DNA of 64,000 bases from Helicostylum pulchrum (Eukaryota > Mucoromycota > Mucoromycetes > Mucorales > Mucoraceae): positions 682,001-746,000 of the forward strand of contig JAIXMO010000008.1 in NCBI GenBank assembly GCA_025677825.1. The letters are read 5' to 3'. The translations under genes and the position numbers were made by a program. Positions 44,329 to 56,653 of this stretch are shown here, in pieces. Below the pieces are notes generated by a model. That model was not told where the DNA came from. It did no database searches and saw nothing but the letters and a program-made list of their open reading frames with translations. Numbering within the stretch: the first letter of the stretch is position 1; each line of letters starts with the position of its first letter.

Positions 44329-45347
44329 TTAGAGACGGCTCTTCTTTGCCAACTTTGCTTCCCTTCTTTGATTTGCTTCTCGTACAAACTTATTAAGACT
44401 ATCGATCGAAGCTTGCGTACTTGAGCACTCGTCTAACATCTTCATCTCTACCTCATTAACTTTTAAAAGTACATCACGGTCTGTATCACGAATAAGTTTT
44501 TTGGTTGTTTTGATTGCTTCACTCGTATACTTTGCTGATTCTTCTGCTAAATATAATACATCTTTATGAAACCTTTCAGCGGGGATCAACCGACTGATAA
44601 ATCCAGTCACCTCAAGCTCTTGAGCAGAAAACGTACGACCCATTAATAACATTTCATTGGCTTTAGAGACGCCCATGATTTTAGGAAATAAGTAGGATGA
44701 ACATCCTTCAGCACAGAAAGACAGTTTCATAAAGGGTGTAACAAATGTAGCTTCAGGCACAGAATAAACAACATCGCATAATGCAAGTGTCGTAACACCA
44801 AAACCAATAGCTGGCCCTATAATATTTATTATGTAAGCTTTTGTGTCGCTAGTATGTTTTTCTTAAATTTTACCGTTGACACCAGCAATAAGCAATTTAG
44901 GAAAGTTAATCATTTCATCAACCAATTCTCTATTTAAAACGGAGGTTTTAGTAAAAAGAGAGAGAGACAAAGAGGAGGGGGGGGGGGTGGGTTGTTCGGT
45001 ATTTACTTTACACCGGCGCGTCTTTTTTTTACAAGCGCAATTCCTTCAGGGCTCAAATCAGGTGCTTGTAATTCTTGGCCTGAAGTATAATATTTACCAC
45101 GGCCAGTTAGTACTGTTACCTTTACTGCCTCGCATCGAGCAGCCCATTTAATTGCTACAAGCCAATCCTAAATTTGCAGATAAAATAAAAAATTTTGATC
45201 TCTCTTTTTTTTTTCTTTCTTTCTTACGTTGTATGCTAAAGCAGACATAGCATTATACTTTTTTGGTCTATTGAAAGCCAATTCAGCAACACCAGTTGAA
45301 GATAATGTGATGGAAAGTGTTTCAAGTAAAGGAATAGAAGTAGCCAT
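44329..45347 (-). CDS. Peroxisomal enoyl-CoA delta-isomerase/hydratase family protein
   Basis: This is a crotonase-fold enzyme, most like delta3,delta2-enoyl-CoA isomerase (ECI), which repositions double bonds so unsaturated fatty acids can enter beta-oxidation. The start at 45347 reads ATSIPLLETLSITLSSTG. Next come AELAFNRPKKYNAMSALAYN, VTVLTGRGKYYTSGQELQ (oxyanion-hole segment), LLIAGVNGPAIGFGVTTLAL and PFMKLSFCAEGCSSYLFPKI, where the Glu of AEGCSS matches the catalytic position in ECI enzymes. The protein ends KLAKKSRL; SRL is a good PTS1, so import into peroxisomes is predicted. Four exons, about 270 residues, normal length. Confidence 0.9.
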
Positions 45348-45469
45348 TTTTTTATTGTATATAAAGTTAAAAAAAAAAAGGGATGTATATGTAATATTTA
45401 AATGCATTTTATATAAAATAATAAAAAAAGTGTGAGAAGTATGTGACTTTGAAATGAAATTTCGCTGAC

Positions 45470-46935
45470 TCATGAGTGTCTCTTCTTCTTACTTAAACTT
45501 AGTTTGTTTCTATTGGTTTTTTTAGACAGTTGCAAGGTATGAAGTGCAGGCTCACCATATGTACCGTACGTATCGTCATCGTCGTCGTCAGATAATATAA
45601 TGATATTTTTGTTGAAAGTAGTAGTGGGTCCCAGTGGTTTTCGTTCGTCAAAGTGTTCGTCTTGCTGCTCTGTTGGAAAATGTCTCGTTTCTTTTTGTGG
45701 GTGGGAATGGTTCACAAGAAGCGTTTTCAGTTTTTTACTAGAAGGATTCGCTAGGCTTTTCTCCCTACTTCTTTTTTTTAATAAAGGGTCTATTGATTCC
45801 GTAGTATCCGTATTCTTTTTATAAGCTGGTACCGCACTATCCAGTTGAATCGAATTTTCGTTGCGTATAGATTTCCTCACTTCAACTTCCCCATCATCCT
45901 CTAATATCTTGCCCACATTTACTTTCTCTACATCCTTTGGTTTATCGTTGATACGTTTTATAATTTTATTTGATTTCTCCGTTTTATCAGTATTATAGCT
46001 TGTCTGTTCCGTTAATACTTTTGTATTATTTTCAATCGTGTTTCGTTTTTCAGCAGGTTCTTTTTTACTGAGCTTCATCCGTGATACTTTTTTAGGTAAA
46101 TTTGAATTATCAAGCACAGTTGACAAAGTAACTTTTTTCTTCGATAACGACAGACTCATTTTAGTCTTCTTTATTGGTTCATCCTCCTCTTCTTCCTCCT
46201 CTTCCTTTTCAACCGCATCTATACTATCCTCTGTATCTGACTGGATTTCACTCTACATAAATTTATTTTAAATCATCTTTTTCTTAAACAAAAAAAAAAG
46301 TGGGGGTTACTTACATTTAATACGATATCCTCTGAGGCATGCTTTAATGTAGACTCTTGAGCCTTTTTTAAAAAGTTGGGATAATCCAGTTGATATTCTC
46401 TTGCAATGTCAGCATCTAACGGATCATCAGGATTCGGCGCAGCCAATAATTGTCGTAGGCTAGTTAATGCAGTACTCAAATTAATAGCAGGTTTCCATTC
46501 CCCTTTTTCTCCCATTTTTAAAATATCCGCACAAATCCTTCCAGTGTCGTCAATGTTGGGATGGTAGATATACGTGACAAATTTCATTTGAGGTGGTTGG
46601 AAAGGGTACCTGTCTGGTATTTGAATAGATAGTTTAAAGAGTCCTTTTTCGTAAGGTGAGTCTGGAGGTCCTTTTATATCTTAAAATAGTGTGAGTTAGG
46701 GGGTTTTTTTTTGTATACAAGTACCGTCAGTACTTACATGCTTCTAGATCGGTAATCGTGTCGTCTTTTGGGTAACAGGTGATTCCAGGTGGAGGATCTC
46801 TATCCAAATCCACTATATTGCTTTATATATAAGTAAGGTTATACGTCTTTATTTTACTTTTTTTATATGCGTAAAAAAGTTTGTTACTTCACTTATTTCT
46901 TTTTGTATACGCTTCGTAGCAATTTCATTTAACAT
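45470..46935 (-). CDS. Ubiquitin-conjugating enzyme E2, UBE2T-like, with long C-terminal tail
   Basis: The start is ATG at 46935 (LNEIATKRIQKEI). After two short exons (DLDRDPPPGITCYPKDDTIT, GPPDSPYEKGLFKLSIQIPD) the core continues YPFQPPQMKFVTYIYHPNID, with HPN and then TGRICADILKMGEKGEWKP, whose Cys is the catalytic residue, and LTSLRQLLAAPNPDDPLDAD. PPPGITC, YIYHPNID and PNPDDPL match UBE2T, the E2 that monoubiquitinates FANCD2/FANCI with FANCL. A tail of about 250 residues follows, acidic (EKEEEEEEEDEPIKK) then basic. Near the end is NIIILSDDDDDDTYG, a textbook SUMO-interacting motif, a hydrophobic core followed by acids. Human UBE2T has only a short tail. It is divergent from glucosidase I, 195 bases apart. 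Confidence 0.87.
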
Positions 46936-47130
46936 TTTGATTGAGGGTTAAAAAGAATGAAAAAAATAAAAAAAAAGAGAGGGACGCAGCTGTACTTTTT
47001 AGTCAGGATAATCATATACCCATACTGCTCAATTCACGAAATCCTTAAATTGGAACGACTGAAAGTCAATCTAAATTTTTGGTCTATCTTTTTCTCCTCC
47101 CCTCGTTTTTATTTTTTACGTACAAGCATA
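46936..47130. promoter_or_regulatory. Short divergent promoter between the E2 and glucosidase I genes
   Basis: Only 195 bases separate two divergent ATG codons, so both promoters must overlap or sit back to back. The plus-strand gene's leader is T-rich at about 47080-47115. No clear TATA or factor site stands out. Confidence 0.5.
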
Positions 47131-49949
47131 ATGGGATGGACTAGTTCTTTAACAACAGTTGCAACAGTTACGTTGCTAGCTTCAACTGTAGCCGCCGACC
47201 TCTTAACAGCTTCTTCTAGTGCCTCTAATAGTTCACTTTTATGGGGTACTTATCGACCCAACCTTTACTTTGGCACCAGACCGCGTATTCCCGAATCTGT
47301 CATGACAGGTTTAATGTGGTTCGATGCTAATCAGTTTCAAGGCTTTCAAAGTAAGTTGCCTTTTTTCTTGAAAAAAAAAAGTAATAACTCATCTGGTTAT
47401 AAACTCGTTTTATATAGATATTCGTCACGCTTGTGATCAAGGTGATGGTATTGAAGGATACGGCTACCAAAAACATGACGGTAGAGAATATGCGTCACAA
47501 GAAATTAAAGACAAGCCAAGTAATATTAAATTGAATACCGAATTTATAAAGGTACCTGGTGGTGAAAATGGTGGAGATTGGGGTGTTCGTATTAGTGGTA
47601 CGCCAATGAATGATTTTGGTACGGTATTCTATATTTTGTGTGGTTTTTTTATAGTATGCAAATTTAATCGTTCCATTTTTATGCAGCTGGCTCACTTTCA
47701 TCTGTTATGTTTTACATTGGTGTTGAAGGACAAGGCGGTATTGATATTATGAGTAAATTGTCTAAAAAGGTATATAAAGTGGAAATTGATTTGTATAGAT
47801 GGGTTAAATTGACACGGTTATATAAAGGGACTTGCATCACCTGTAAAATTAGAAGGTGATACTCCTGAATTAGGTGATTTTGAAATTCAGATTGTAGATG
47901 GTACTGTAGCATATACACGCGCGCGCGTAAAAGTCAATTTTTTTGTTTGTTTCTGATTTGCTAACATGTATTTTTATTGAAGGACCTTTAAACACATACC
48001 CCGAAGAAGGAATTGATAGAGACCTCGGTCGTACACAATGGTGGGGTGCTCAAGTACCCGAAGGCAATGTATGGAAATCAAAGGATATTGTATTACAAAA
48101 TATTGTTCATGAAGCACGTAGTCGTCTTGACGGACCAAAAGGTAGCCAAGAGGACGCATTGGAAAAGCCTTACAAATATTTTTCGCTGAGTAATAGTCTT
48201 ACGGAAAATGAAGGTGAAACAGCTAATTTCTATGTGTTCCAAAAGGTATTTCGAGGTGATTTCCAATTTGATGTATTATTTCGATCTAAAAGCAATCCGG
48301 AACCTATTACCAGTAAGTATTATACATATATCTGTATATTAAAGTAAATATAAATTTATCTTTTATTTTTTTAAAAAAAAGGTGAATCGTTTGGACCAGA
48401 ATTAATCAAAAAGGAGAATGAATTTGATGCAAGATTTGAAGAGACTTTTCATTTAAAGCAAAAAGGGTTTTCTAATAGTGAAGTTGGATTTGCGCAATAT
48501 TTATTGAGTAACATGTTGGGAGGCATCGGATACTTTCACGGATCTTCAGTTATTGATCGATCTCATCCACCTATGCAAGACGAAGAAAGTTTTATGGGAG
48601 AACCCATGAAACCCGAATTATCTCCTCCTCAAACCCTTTTCACTGCAACTCCTAGTCGTCCATTCTTCCCCCGTGGATTTTATTGGGACGAAGGATTTCA
48701 TCAACTCTTGATTGGTGAATGGGATAACGATCTTAGTCTTGATATTATCAAGCATTGGACAGACATGATTGATGAAAATGGCTGGGTTGCGCGTGAACAA
48801 ATTCTCGGTGAAGAGGCACGTAGTAAAGTACCTACCGAATTTCAAACACAGTTCCATCATTATGCAAATCCACCTACCTTGTACCTTTCCATTAAACGTT
48901 ACATTGATAGATTGGATAAAAAAACTGAATCCGCGTTTTTGGATCAGTCGAAAATGAAGATGGGGTCTTTGGATGATAACGATATACTTCGAAATTTACA
49001 TTTACAGGATCCTGCTTTAGCTGCTGAATGGCTTAAATCTATCTACCCAAAGTTGCGTCAGAATTGGCTTTGGTTTAGAGCTACACAATTTGGTCACCTT
49101 GAAAGATTTGGACGCCATCCACCCAACGAGGAAGCGTATCGCTGGAGAGGTCGTACACCTAACCATACTTTAACTTCGGGTCTTGATGATTATCCTCGTG
49201 GTGCTCCCAGTGTAGGTGAACTTCATTTGGATCTTCACTCTTGGATGGCGTTTGCCACAGGTCTTTTAAAAGATATCTCTCACAAGTTGGGAGATGAGTA
49301 TGCTAATGATATGCAAGAATATACCAAGGTTCAAGAGGATATGTTGATTAATTTGGATGCCTTGCATTGGAACGAAAAAGAAAACATGTATTGTGATCAA
49401 GCACTTGAGGAGGACAAACCTGTGTATGTCTGTCATAAGGGTTACTTATCTCTGTTCCCAATGACCTTAGGTCTTTTACCCGCTGATTCACCAAAGTTGG
49501 GGGCCATCTTGGATATGATTGAAGATGAGAATGAGCTTTGGTCTCCTTATGGTCTTCGTTCTTTATCTGCTTCGGATGAATTCTTTGGCACAGGAGAGAA
49601 TTATTGGCGTGGACCTATTTGGATCAATATTAATTATTTAACCTTGCAAAGTTTATACAAGAATTATATGAATACACCTGGTCCTTATCAAGAACGTGCA
49701 GAAAAAATCTACACAAAGTTAAGAAATAACATTATTCGCAACGTTTACAAGGTAAAAAAAAAACCCAAAATTTAGCTGAGTATATTATTATTGTATGGAC
49801 TGACATTTTTTATTTTTTCGGTATAGAACTATAAAAAGACGGGGTATGCTTGGGAACAATTTGATGAAAGTGATGGCAAGGGATTACACAGTCATCCTTT
49901 CACAGGATGGACTAGTTTAGTTTTGCTTATTATGGCAGAAGAGTATTAA
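47131..49949 (+). CDS. Mannosyl-oligosaccharide glucosidase (glucosidase I, GH63)
   Basis: This is the ER enzyme (Cwh41/MOGS) that removes the outermost alpha-1,2-glucose from N-glycans, the first trimming step. The start at 47131 gives a signal sequence (SSLTTVATVTLLASTVAADL). Exons include 47131-47350 and 47418-47618, two short ones to about 47880, one from about 47983, a long exon of about 48382-49751 and a last one ending at 49949. Family blocks: LLWGTYRPNLYFGTRPR near the N-terminus, GEYGYQKHDGREY-type segment, FFPRGFYWDEGFHQLLIGEW and SRSFFPRGF context in the catalytic domain, LDDYPRGAPSVGELHLDL, LSASDEFFGTGENYWRGPIW. The acidic residues of GFYWDEGFH and the region before NYWRGP are in the usual catalytic positions. 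Length is about 750-800 residues, normal. It converges with XRN1, with 73 bases between stop codons. Confidence 0.95.
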
Positions 49950-50022
49950 AAAAAAAGTAATAAAAACGAAAATTCTATTTTTTATTTTATTTTTTTGAAA
50001 AAGTAAAAGGGGTAAAAGGTAT

Positions 50023-53000
50023 TTACTGTTCAGCACCTCCTCTACCTCCACGGCCTCTACCTCTACCGTTTCCTCTACCGTTTCCTCTTCCTCCGCCTCC
50101 TCTACCACCGCCACGACCTCCACGATAATCAGACTTGTTGTTATTAGAGTAATTAGAGTTTTTGTTGTGGTAGTTATTGTTACGTGCAGTAGCGGAATTA
50201 TCCACTTTGCAAGTATTTTGGTGAGAGGGGTTACTGATATTAATCACGTTAGAATAGGGAAGATTAGCACCACGGAATTCAGAACATCTTCCACTAAGTG
50301 TAACACCACCCATGAATGTTGTATCGAATACAATATCGATGGTCTTTTCATCAACACCAACAACAGTTCCCTTGTTTCCAATAGGAACTGAACCAGTGTC
50401 ACAGACATAGATGACTCGGTCACCCAATGAAAATGTTTGATAGTTTAATCTGACAACAGCATCTTCAGGTCTTAACAAAACTTTACGGGGTACGCCACGA
50501 ATAACAACCTTTTTGACATCAAAACTTTCATACTTTTCATGGTATTCCACAGCTGCCTTTTCAATCTCTTCGACATAAGGCTAAAAAAATATAAAAATTT
50601 AATAATGATAGGATAAATATATAAATATATATAAAAGACACATTACCTTGGTTAATTCCTCAGTATCAAACTTGGCTTTAACAAAAGTATTGATTTTTTT
50701 ACTATTAATCCATTCCTTCATCATTTGAAGTTCCTTGGACCCATCCTTAGTCCAACTAAATTCGGCAGCGGTTAACATGCCACCGCCCTTTTGATGGTTA
50801 AGAAGTCTAATAAAGTCTGGGAACTTTTCCATATATTCACGAATAAGATCCACAGCGGCTTCTGAGTACTCCCAAAAACCTGAATGGTTTCTACGACTAT
50901 AACCCAAAACTTTTTCACCACGACTTTCAAACTTTAAGTTTAAACCGACATTGACACGTTGACTTCCTCTGTCGACAACAGTAAGTGATGATGTTAATTT
51001 GGAAAGCGTGTAACCCTGAAGGTTAACTAAACGAGAAACTTCATGCGCAGTCAAGTATTGAATTTCTTCTTCTTGTTTGCGTGAGATTTCATGACCGAAC
51101 TCAGGTTCGTTGTGGTATTTTTCTTCGACTGGTACAGTCATTTCAATATCAACCTTGGCGTTTGTATGACCTACAACTGTAGCTTGAACACCTAAAAATT
51201 TGTTGCCTAAAAAGAAGACGGTCGACTTGAGAGGGAAATCCTCTTCAACGGGGCGAGGAGGTCTTTCGATATAACGAGGATCAGGGTTACTGACCTTGAT
51301 AACAACAGTTTGAATGGGGACAACGTCTTCCAAAGAAGGGTTAACAAATTCCTTGACAAGCGCACCTTCTTCAGTTTGATGCATACCATTCAATACACAC
51401 ACGTGGAAGGCTACTTCTACCTCTCCTACGTTAAGAGCAAAACGTTTGTTAGGCATTTCCTTAGAACGGCCAGCACGCGTTCTCCAACTTTCGCGTTCTT
51501 TTTCATCCCAATGATGTTCCAAGATTTGTTTCTTTCCGTTACTGAAATTAACATAATATTTTCTATCAGCGTTAGAGACACCAATAACAACAGCTTCTTG
51601 CAAGTAAGGGTAATGAACATAAATACTTCTATAAAGGAAAAGTTTTGCGATTTCTTCAATATCAGCATGTTGATACTTATTCTTGATAGAGATAACAACG
51701 GATTCGTTACGACTATCTTGTTGGAAAACATGAACACCGTAATGCTTAATTTCATGAGTGTAAGGGATAGTTTGTAACGAAGGGAAACCGGCAGGAGCGT
51801 CCTTTCCAATTTTGGCGCCAGGGAGAAGACCCTTTCTTAAAGTTAAACCTGCTTCTTTTAAACTGGGTAAATGATAGATTTCTTCACGACATACACAATG
51901 ATGAATATCAGGGAAGACACCAGGTAAAGGACTAGGATAAGTTGGCAATTCGTCAATATCCTGTGCAGCTAATTCTTTATCAAAATAGAAACGATAACTT
52001 TCACCTTCACGAGCCATTTCACGTTCAGCCTTGGTTAAACGTTGTTCTCTGTTCTTCATGGCTTCCAAAAGACGTTTTTCTTCAATAAAAGGAATCTTGA
52101 CAATAGCTTCCCAATCTTGCTTCTTTCCGTTCATATCGGTATCAAAATCACGAGGATAGAAATCAATGATGGGAGAAGTTTGATCGGTCATCAAGTCTTG
52201 ATAAGCAGCGGGCAAAAGTTTTCTACTGAGACTGGGTAAAACACCCATTAATTGTTCATAAGGCTTAAAAGGTTGACCCAATTCAAAGTTATGATCTTGG
52301 AAACGTTCAATGTTGACAAGATCTGAGATCTTAGGAGCATAATGGTAAGGATAATACCAACCCCAGGAAGCAACACCATTATAATAGTATTGTAAGACCC
52401 ATTGAATGCCAATAATATAGGAACCAACAATACCATCCATTTGCTCTTGATTATCAATATCAATATCCATCTTTTCCTTATAATAACCGGCCTTCCATTG
52501 CTTTAAAGCAGTATCAAATTGAGCCTTTTCTTCACGTTCAATGTCTTCACGATTTATTTTATCAGGAATGATTTCAGCGTCTTGGTATTTCTTCAAGACA
52601 CGATCACGGGCAGCTACTGCTTCTTCATCTAAATCTAAAGCAGCTACTTCATCTGCAAACATCAGTTCAACATCAGTTGTCTTGTCTGGGTTGGGGACGG
52701 TATCGCAGGTCATGTTCAAGTCTTTAGCAAGTTTCTCTGTAAATTTACGATCACGAGCTTTGAATGGAAAATCAAATTCGAGTGTGGTACCGTTACCAGT
52801 TCTTTCGTTTAAAATGTAGTTGACAACTTGACGGAAGATGAATTCTTGTGTTTCGGTCATGACTATTTTATATGTAAGACTCACACACACAGACACACAC
52901 AGACACAAACATATAATTTTTTTTTTACTTACCTAATTTTCCTTCTTTGGCCTTCTTCTTTTCCAATTGATGTAATAACTGACGCTCATTTTGACCATTT

Positions 53001-54301
53001 TCGCGCTTACCAGAAATATATAAGGTATCCATATTTTCAGCTTCAAATGCTTCCTTTTCAATAACAACGGAAATTCGATCTAAAATCTTTTGAAGTCTAG
53101 ACATATCTACTCTACCAGCATCTTGAAGGTATCCATCGCAATCAGGTAAAACCTCCTTATAGATTCGAAACATTAAACTTAAAGCACCTTCATTAATATG
53201 AATATTTGGTAAATTAGGTAAGAAATCGTTACCAACAAACAATGCTAATAAAATAAAATCATCGAGAACGCGTTCTGGATCGTATGGGAATTTCAGTGAA
53301 TCACTGACGGAACTAAATTCCATATCCAAGTATTCTCTCATTAAAGATAAATGCATCAAGTAAAAATTTTGGTTATCCAAACTAAATGAATATAGTGTTA
53401 GCCTTCTTTTTCTTTTATGCAGAATGCGCGTATATATATACATATATTTTTTACCTCTTTTGTTTCTTTTGAGCTTTACCAAAAACAACTTCTTCACGTA
53501 ATAAGGCAAAGTGAGGGTCGTGACTCAAGAGACCCAACATAACAAGATCAGCATCAAGACCATAAAGACAATGTCTTACATTAGGATCGTAATCAGGTTG
53601 AGCTTTTGCGAGACGAATATATTCCATAATCTTATGTTCGCCTTCGCCGGGTACTTCAGGGCCAGATAATACAATCTCGACATTTCGCCAGTTTGCATCT
53701 TCCGATACTTTCTTGGAGATAAAATAACGAAGTTCAGCAGTTAATTTCTTCATAAAATCAGTACCTGGCGTAATACAATTTGAATCAAAAGCGTCTTCTT
53801 CAGGCAATTCTTCGCCCTTTTCTAAAGCCTTTTGTTTAATATCGTCAGCCTCCTTTGCAGTACGAAAACGACGCGAACGTTGTTGATTCATTTTGGCTCT
53901 AGGGGCAACACCATCAATGGCAAGAAAGAAGAATTTCTTGGGCTTGATTTTAGAGAATAAATGATCAATATAGTTAAATACTCCAATCCAAATCTGTTCT
54001 TCGGTGATTCGGAAATGAGCATTATCGTTGTTGTTATGAGAACAATTGTGGATAATACCATTCATGTCCAAGTATAAATTATCTTTGAAGGAGGCTTTCA
54101 TCAGCTTGTTATGTCTATATATTATATTGACCTTGATTACGTACCAAATTCAGGAATAGAGTTATCAGTGATTAACTGTGAACACATGGGATAACGTTCA
54201 CTATTATTAAATACAATGTTAGTTGGGGTCTAGCTTCTTTCGTAAATATATAAGGACGCGTATACATACCTTATCCATCTAAAAAACTTTGGAATACCCA
54301 T
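50023..54301 (-). CDS. XRN1: 5'-3' exoribonuclease XRN1
   Basis: This is the cytoplasmic enzyme that degrades decapped mRNA. The start is ATG at 54301: MGIPKFFRWISERYP is the XRN1-type N-terminus (XRN2 usually begins MGVP). About six exons encode roughly 1,330 residues. Nuclease motifs: NLYLDMNGIIHNCSH, FLAIDGVAPRAKMNQQRSRR, LSGPEVPGEGEHKIMEYIR, CLYGLDADLVMLGLLSHD and DFILLALFVGNDFLPNLP, which supply the acidic metal ligands. The linker has IVGSYIIGIQWVLQYYYNG. XRN1-specific SH3-like domains follow, including KGTVVGVDEKTIDIVFD near the end. The C-terminus is an Asn-rich stretch and then an RGG/RGN run starting SDYRGGRGGGRGGGG, ending GAEQ; this glycine-arginine box is unusual for XRN1. It is divergent from CSN5. 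Confidence 0.95.
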
Positions 54302-55200
54302 AGTGTATAATAAATATATATAGTTTCGAAAAAAAGATGTTTGGAATAAAAAAGAGATTACGACGCAGTTTAGCGAAATTCGTTATACGTGACTAGCAAT
54401 CTTGTGTGTATTTGCACCCTAAAGAAAAAGAAGTTCGCAAGTTACTTATGCACTATTTTCGAATACATCTTTCTTTGTCATTCAAGTAAATATATCTTTT
54501 TTTTCTTTGGAATACTGTTATATTAACACTTTGCGTAAACACTGTTTATCTTTAATAGTTTGTGCGGCAGTCAAGATACATCATCAATGCTTTAGAATCT
54601 CCAGCCATATTACTTTAAACATGAAACTTCTCTTCCATTTTGCATTTATCTAAGTCTAAATCCTTTGGACGTTTTTTTATACGTAGAGTTTTAGCTGCGG
54701 AAAATATAATTATTTTTTTGTTGATTTCGTCTGTTATTATTACTTTGTAAAACCCAGGGGAGTACGCTTTTGAATTATTTATTGAATAAAACATGGTAGA
54801 TCTTTTTAAATCAAATATTTTGTTGGGTTGTATAATACCTGCCAAGTAGTACTTTGTTTTCATGCGATCATAACATATTTGTAATTGTCAGTATTATTGA
54901 TACTTATTATCATGCAAAAGGGGTAAAACCGTCAAAGTAGTGCGTATTACTGACATGGATTGGAGTAAATAGTATACTTTTTCTTGTTTGTTTTGTAACG
55001 CTTTCTCTTAAAAAGAAGTTTCTAATGCATACAAGTATTTCAAGTGACCGCTTCCTATTTTTACAAAACCGTGCGTTTTTAAAGGGGGGAGACGCATCAA
55101 AAAGCAGTCTTTATTAGTGGGCGAACAAGTGAACTCTTTTTGCTTTCGCGAACCACACTTGTACAAAAAGTACTGTTTTAACAAGTTCAAAAAAAAAAAA
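54302..55200. promoter_or_regulatory. Divergent intergenic region between XRN1 and CSN5
   Basis: About 900 bases. An 82-codon minus-strand frame at 54615-54863 (MKTKYYLAGIIQPNKIFDLK) has no recognisable family and no splice partner, so it is not called as a gene. The region must contain promoters for both flanking genes; an A-rich leader precedes 55201. Confidence 0.45.
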
Positions 55201-56423
55201 ATGGATGCTGGGACAGCTCAGAAGAACTGGGAGCTGGAGAATAATGTAGCTACAGTAGATCCTGCACAAGATCACGTATATTTTTACGATGCTGTTCAAG
55301 ACAAAGAAAACGTAGCAATGAAGCCTTGGAAAAACGAGTAATTTCTTGATTTCTGTATTTTGCCCTTGTCTAGCCACTAATGTCATTATTTTATAGTCCT
55401 CACTACTTTAAGCACGTCAAGATTTCAGCTATTGCTCTTATTAAGATGGTACGGTTTTGTTTGATTGTATTATGAATAATAGAGTAACGTTTGTATAATA
55501 GGTTATGCATGCGCGTTCAGGTGGTAACATCGAAATTATGGGATTGATGCAAGGAAAGATTCAAGGAGACACCATGTATGTTATGGACAGTTTCGAACTT
55601 CCTGTTGAAGGAACAGAGACTAGAGTAAACGCTCAAAATGAAGCTTATGAGTATATGGTATCCTATATCGAAAAGTCTAAAGAGGTAATATGGGATAAAG
55701 TATATTTGTATGTATATGATTAAATGTGCTAACAAGAAATAAAAAATAGGTTGGTAGATTAGAAAATGTGTTAGGTTGGTATCATTCTCATCCTGGTTAT
55801 GGCTGTTGGTTATCTGGAATCGATGTAAACACACAAATGCTAAACCAGCAGTACCAGGAACCATTCGTGGCTGTAGTTATTGATCCCAGTCGTACAATGT
55901 CCGCAGGTAAAGTTGAGATTGGTGCTTTTAGAACTTTCCCAGCAGGGTATAAACCACCAGATGAAGGTCCGTCTGAATATCAAACTATACCCCTCAATAA
56001 GATTGAAGATTTTGGTGTTCATGCCAAGTCATATTACTCGCTCGAAGTATCTCATTTTAAGTCTAGTTTGGATACACAACTTTTAGAAGTATTGTGGAAC
56101 AAGTATTGGGTGAATACGTTATCTCAATCTCCTCTTTTAACGGTAAGTAAACTTTTTTCTTACTATTGTTATACTAAATACATTATGAATAGAACCGAGA
56201 GTATGCTACCAGACAAATGTCAGATCTTGCTCAGAAATTAAATAAAACAAATGAAAGTATGACAGGTCGTATGGGTGGATATTACGGCGACAGAAAAAAG
56301 AATGATGAAAGTCAACTTAGTAAGGTTACAAAGGATAGCTCCAAGATAACTGTTGAAGCTGTTCATGGGTTACTTTCTCAAGTATTAAAAGACCAAGTAT
56401 TCAATAACCCAAGAAATGAATAA
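55201..56423 (+). CDS. CSN5: COP9 signalosome subunit 5 (JAB1), deneddylase
   Basis: This is the catalytic JAMM metalloprotease of the COP9 signalosome, which removes NEDD8 from cullins. Five exons, 55201-55337, 55397-55448, 55502-55684, 55750-56142 and 56193-56423, give 331 residues. Conserved blocks: [38 protein letters not shown] (catalytic Glu), [19 protein letters not shown], the JAMM motif [20 protein letters not shown] (His, His, Asp zinc ligands), [17 protein letters not shown] and [20 protein letters not shown]. The C-terminal helical part [17 protein letters not shown] is present, so the protein should assemble normally. The N-terminus is close in length to animal CSN5. Confidence 0.97.
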
Positions 56424-56653
56424 GTATTGTATTATATTCGATTCTATAAAAAATAAATAAAAAATAAATCATTTACGTCTGTATAAATTATACACGACAT
56501 TTTTTGTTTGTTTGTATAGGAACTTTTTGCAGTTCCGTTTTTATTTAAAGTTGCATACACGACATTTACTGGATAGCTATTACTCGGACTAATTGCTGTG
56601 TGTTACATAACGCAAGCTTACTTAAATTTTTTTGTATTTTAGCTACTGAAAGC
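56424..56653. other. Short gap upstream of the microprotein candidate
   Basis: CSN5 3' flank. It ends with TTTTTTTGTATTTTAG at about 56627-56642, a very good 3' splice-site context 11 bases before the next ATG; either the 56654 gene has an intron in its leader or it has a further upstream exon. Confidence 0.4.

Noticed and set aside
54615..54863. 82-codon minus-strand frame
   Set aside because: No recognisable family or signal, no splice partner; possible but unsupported.
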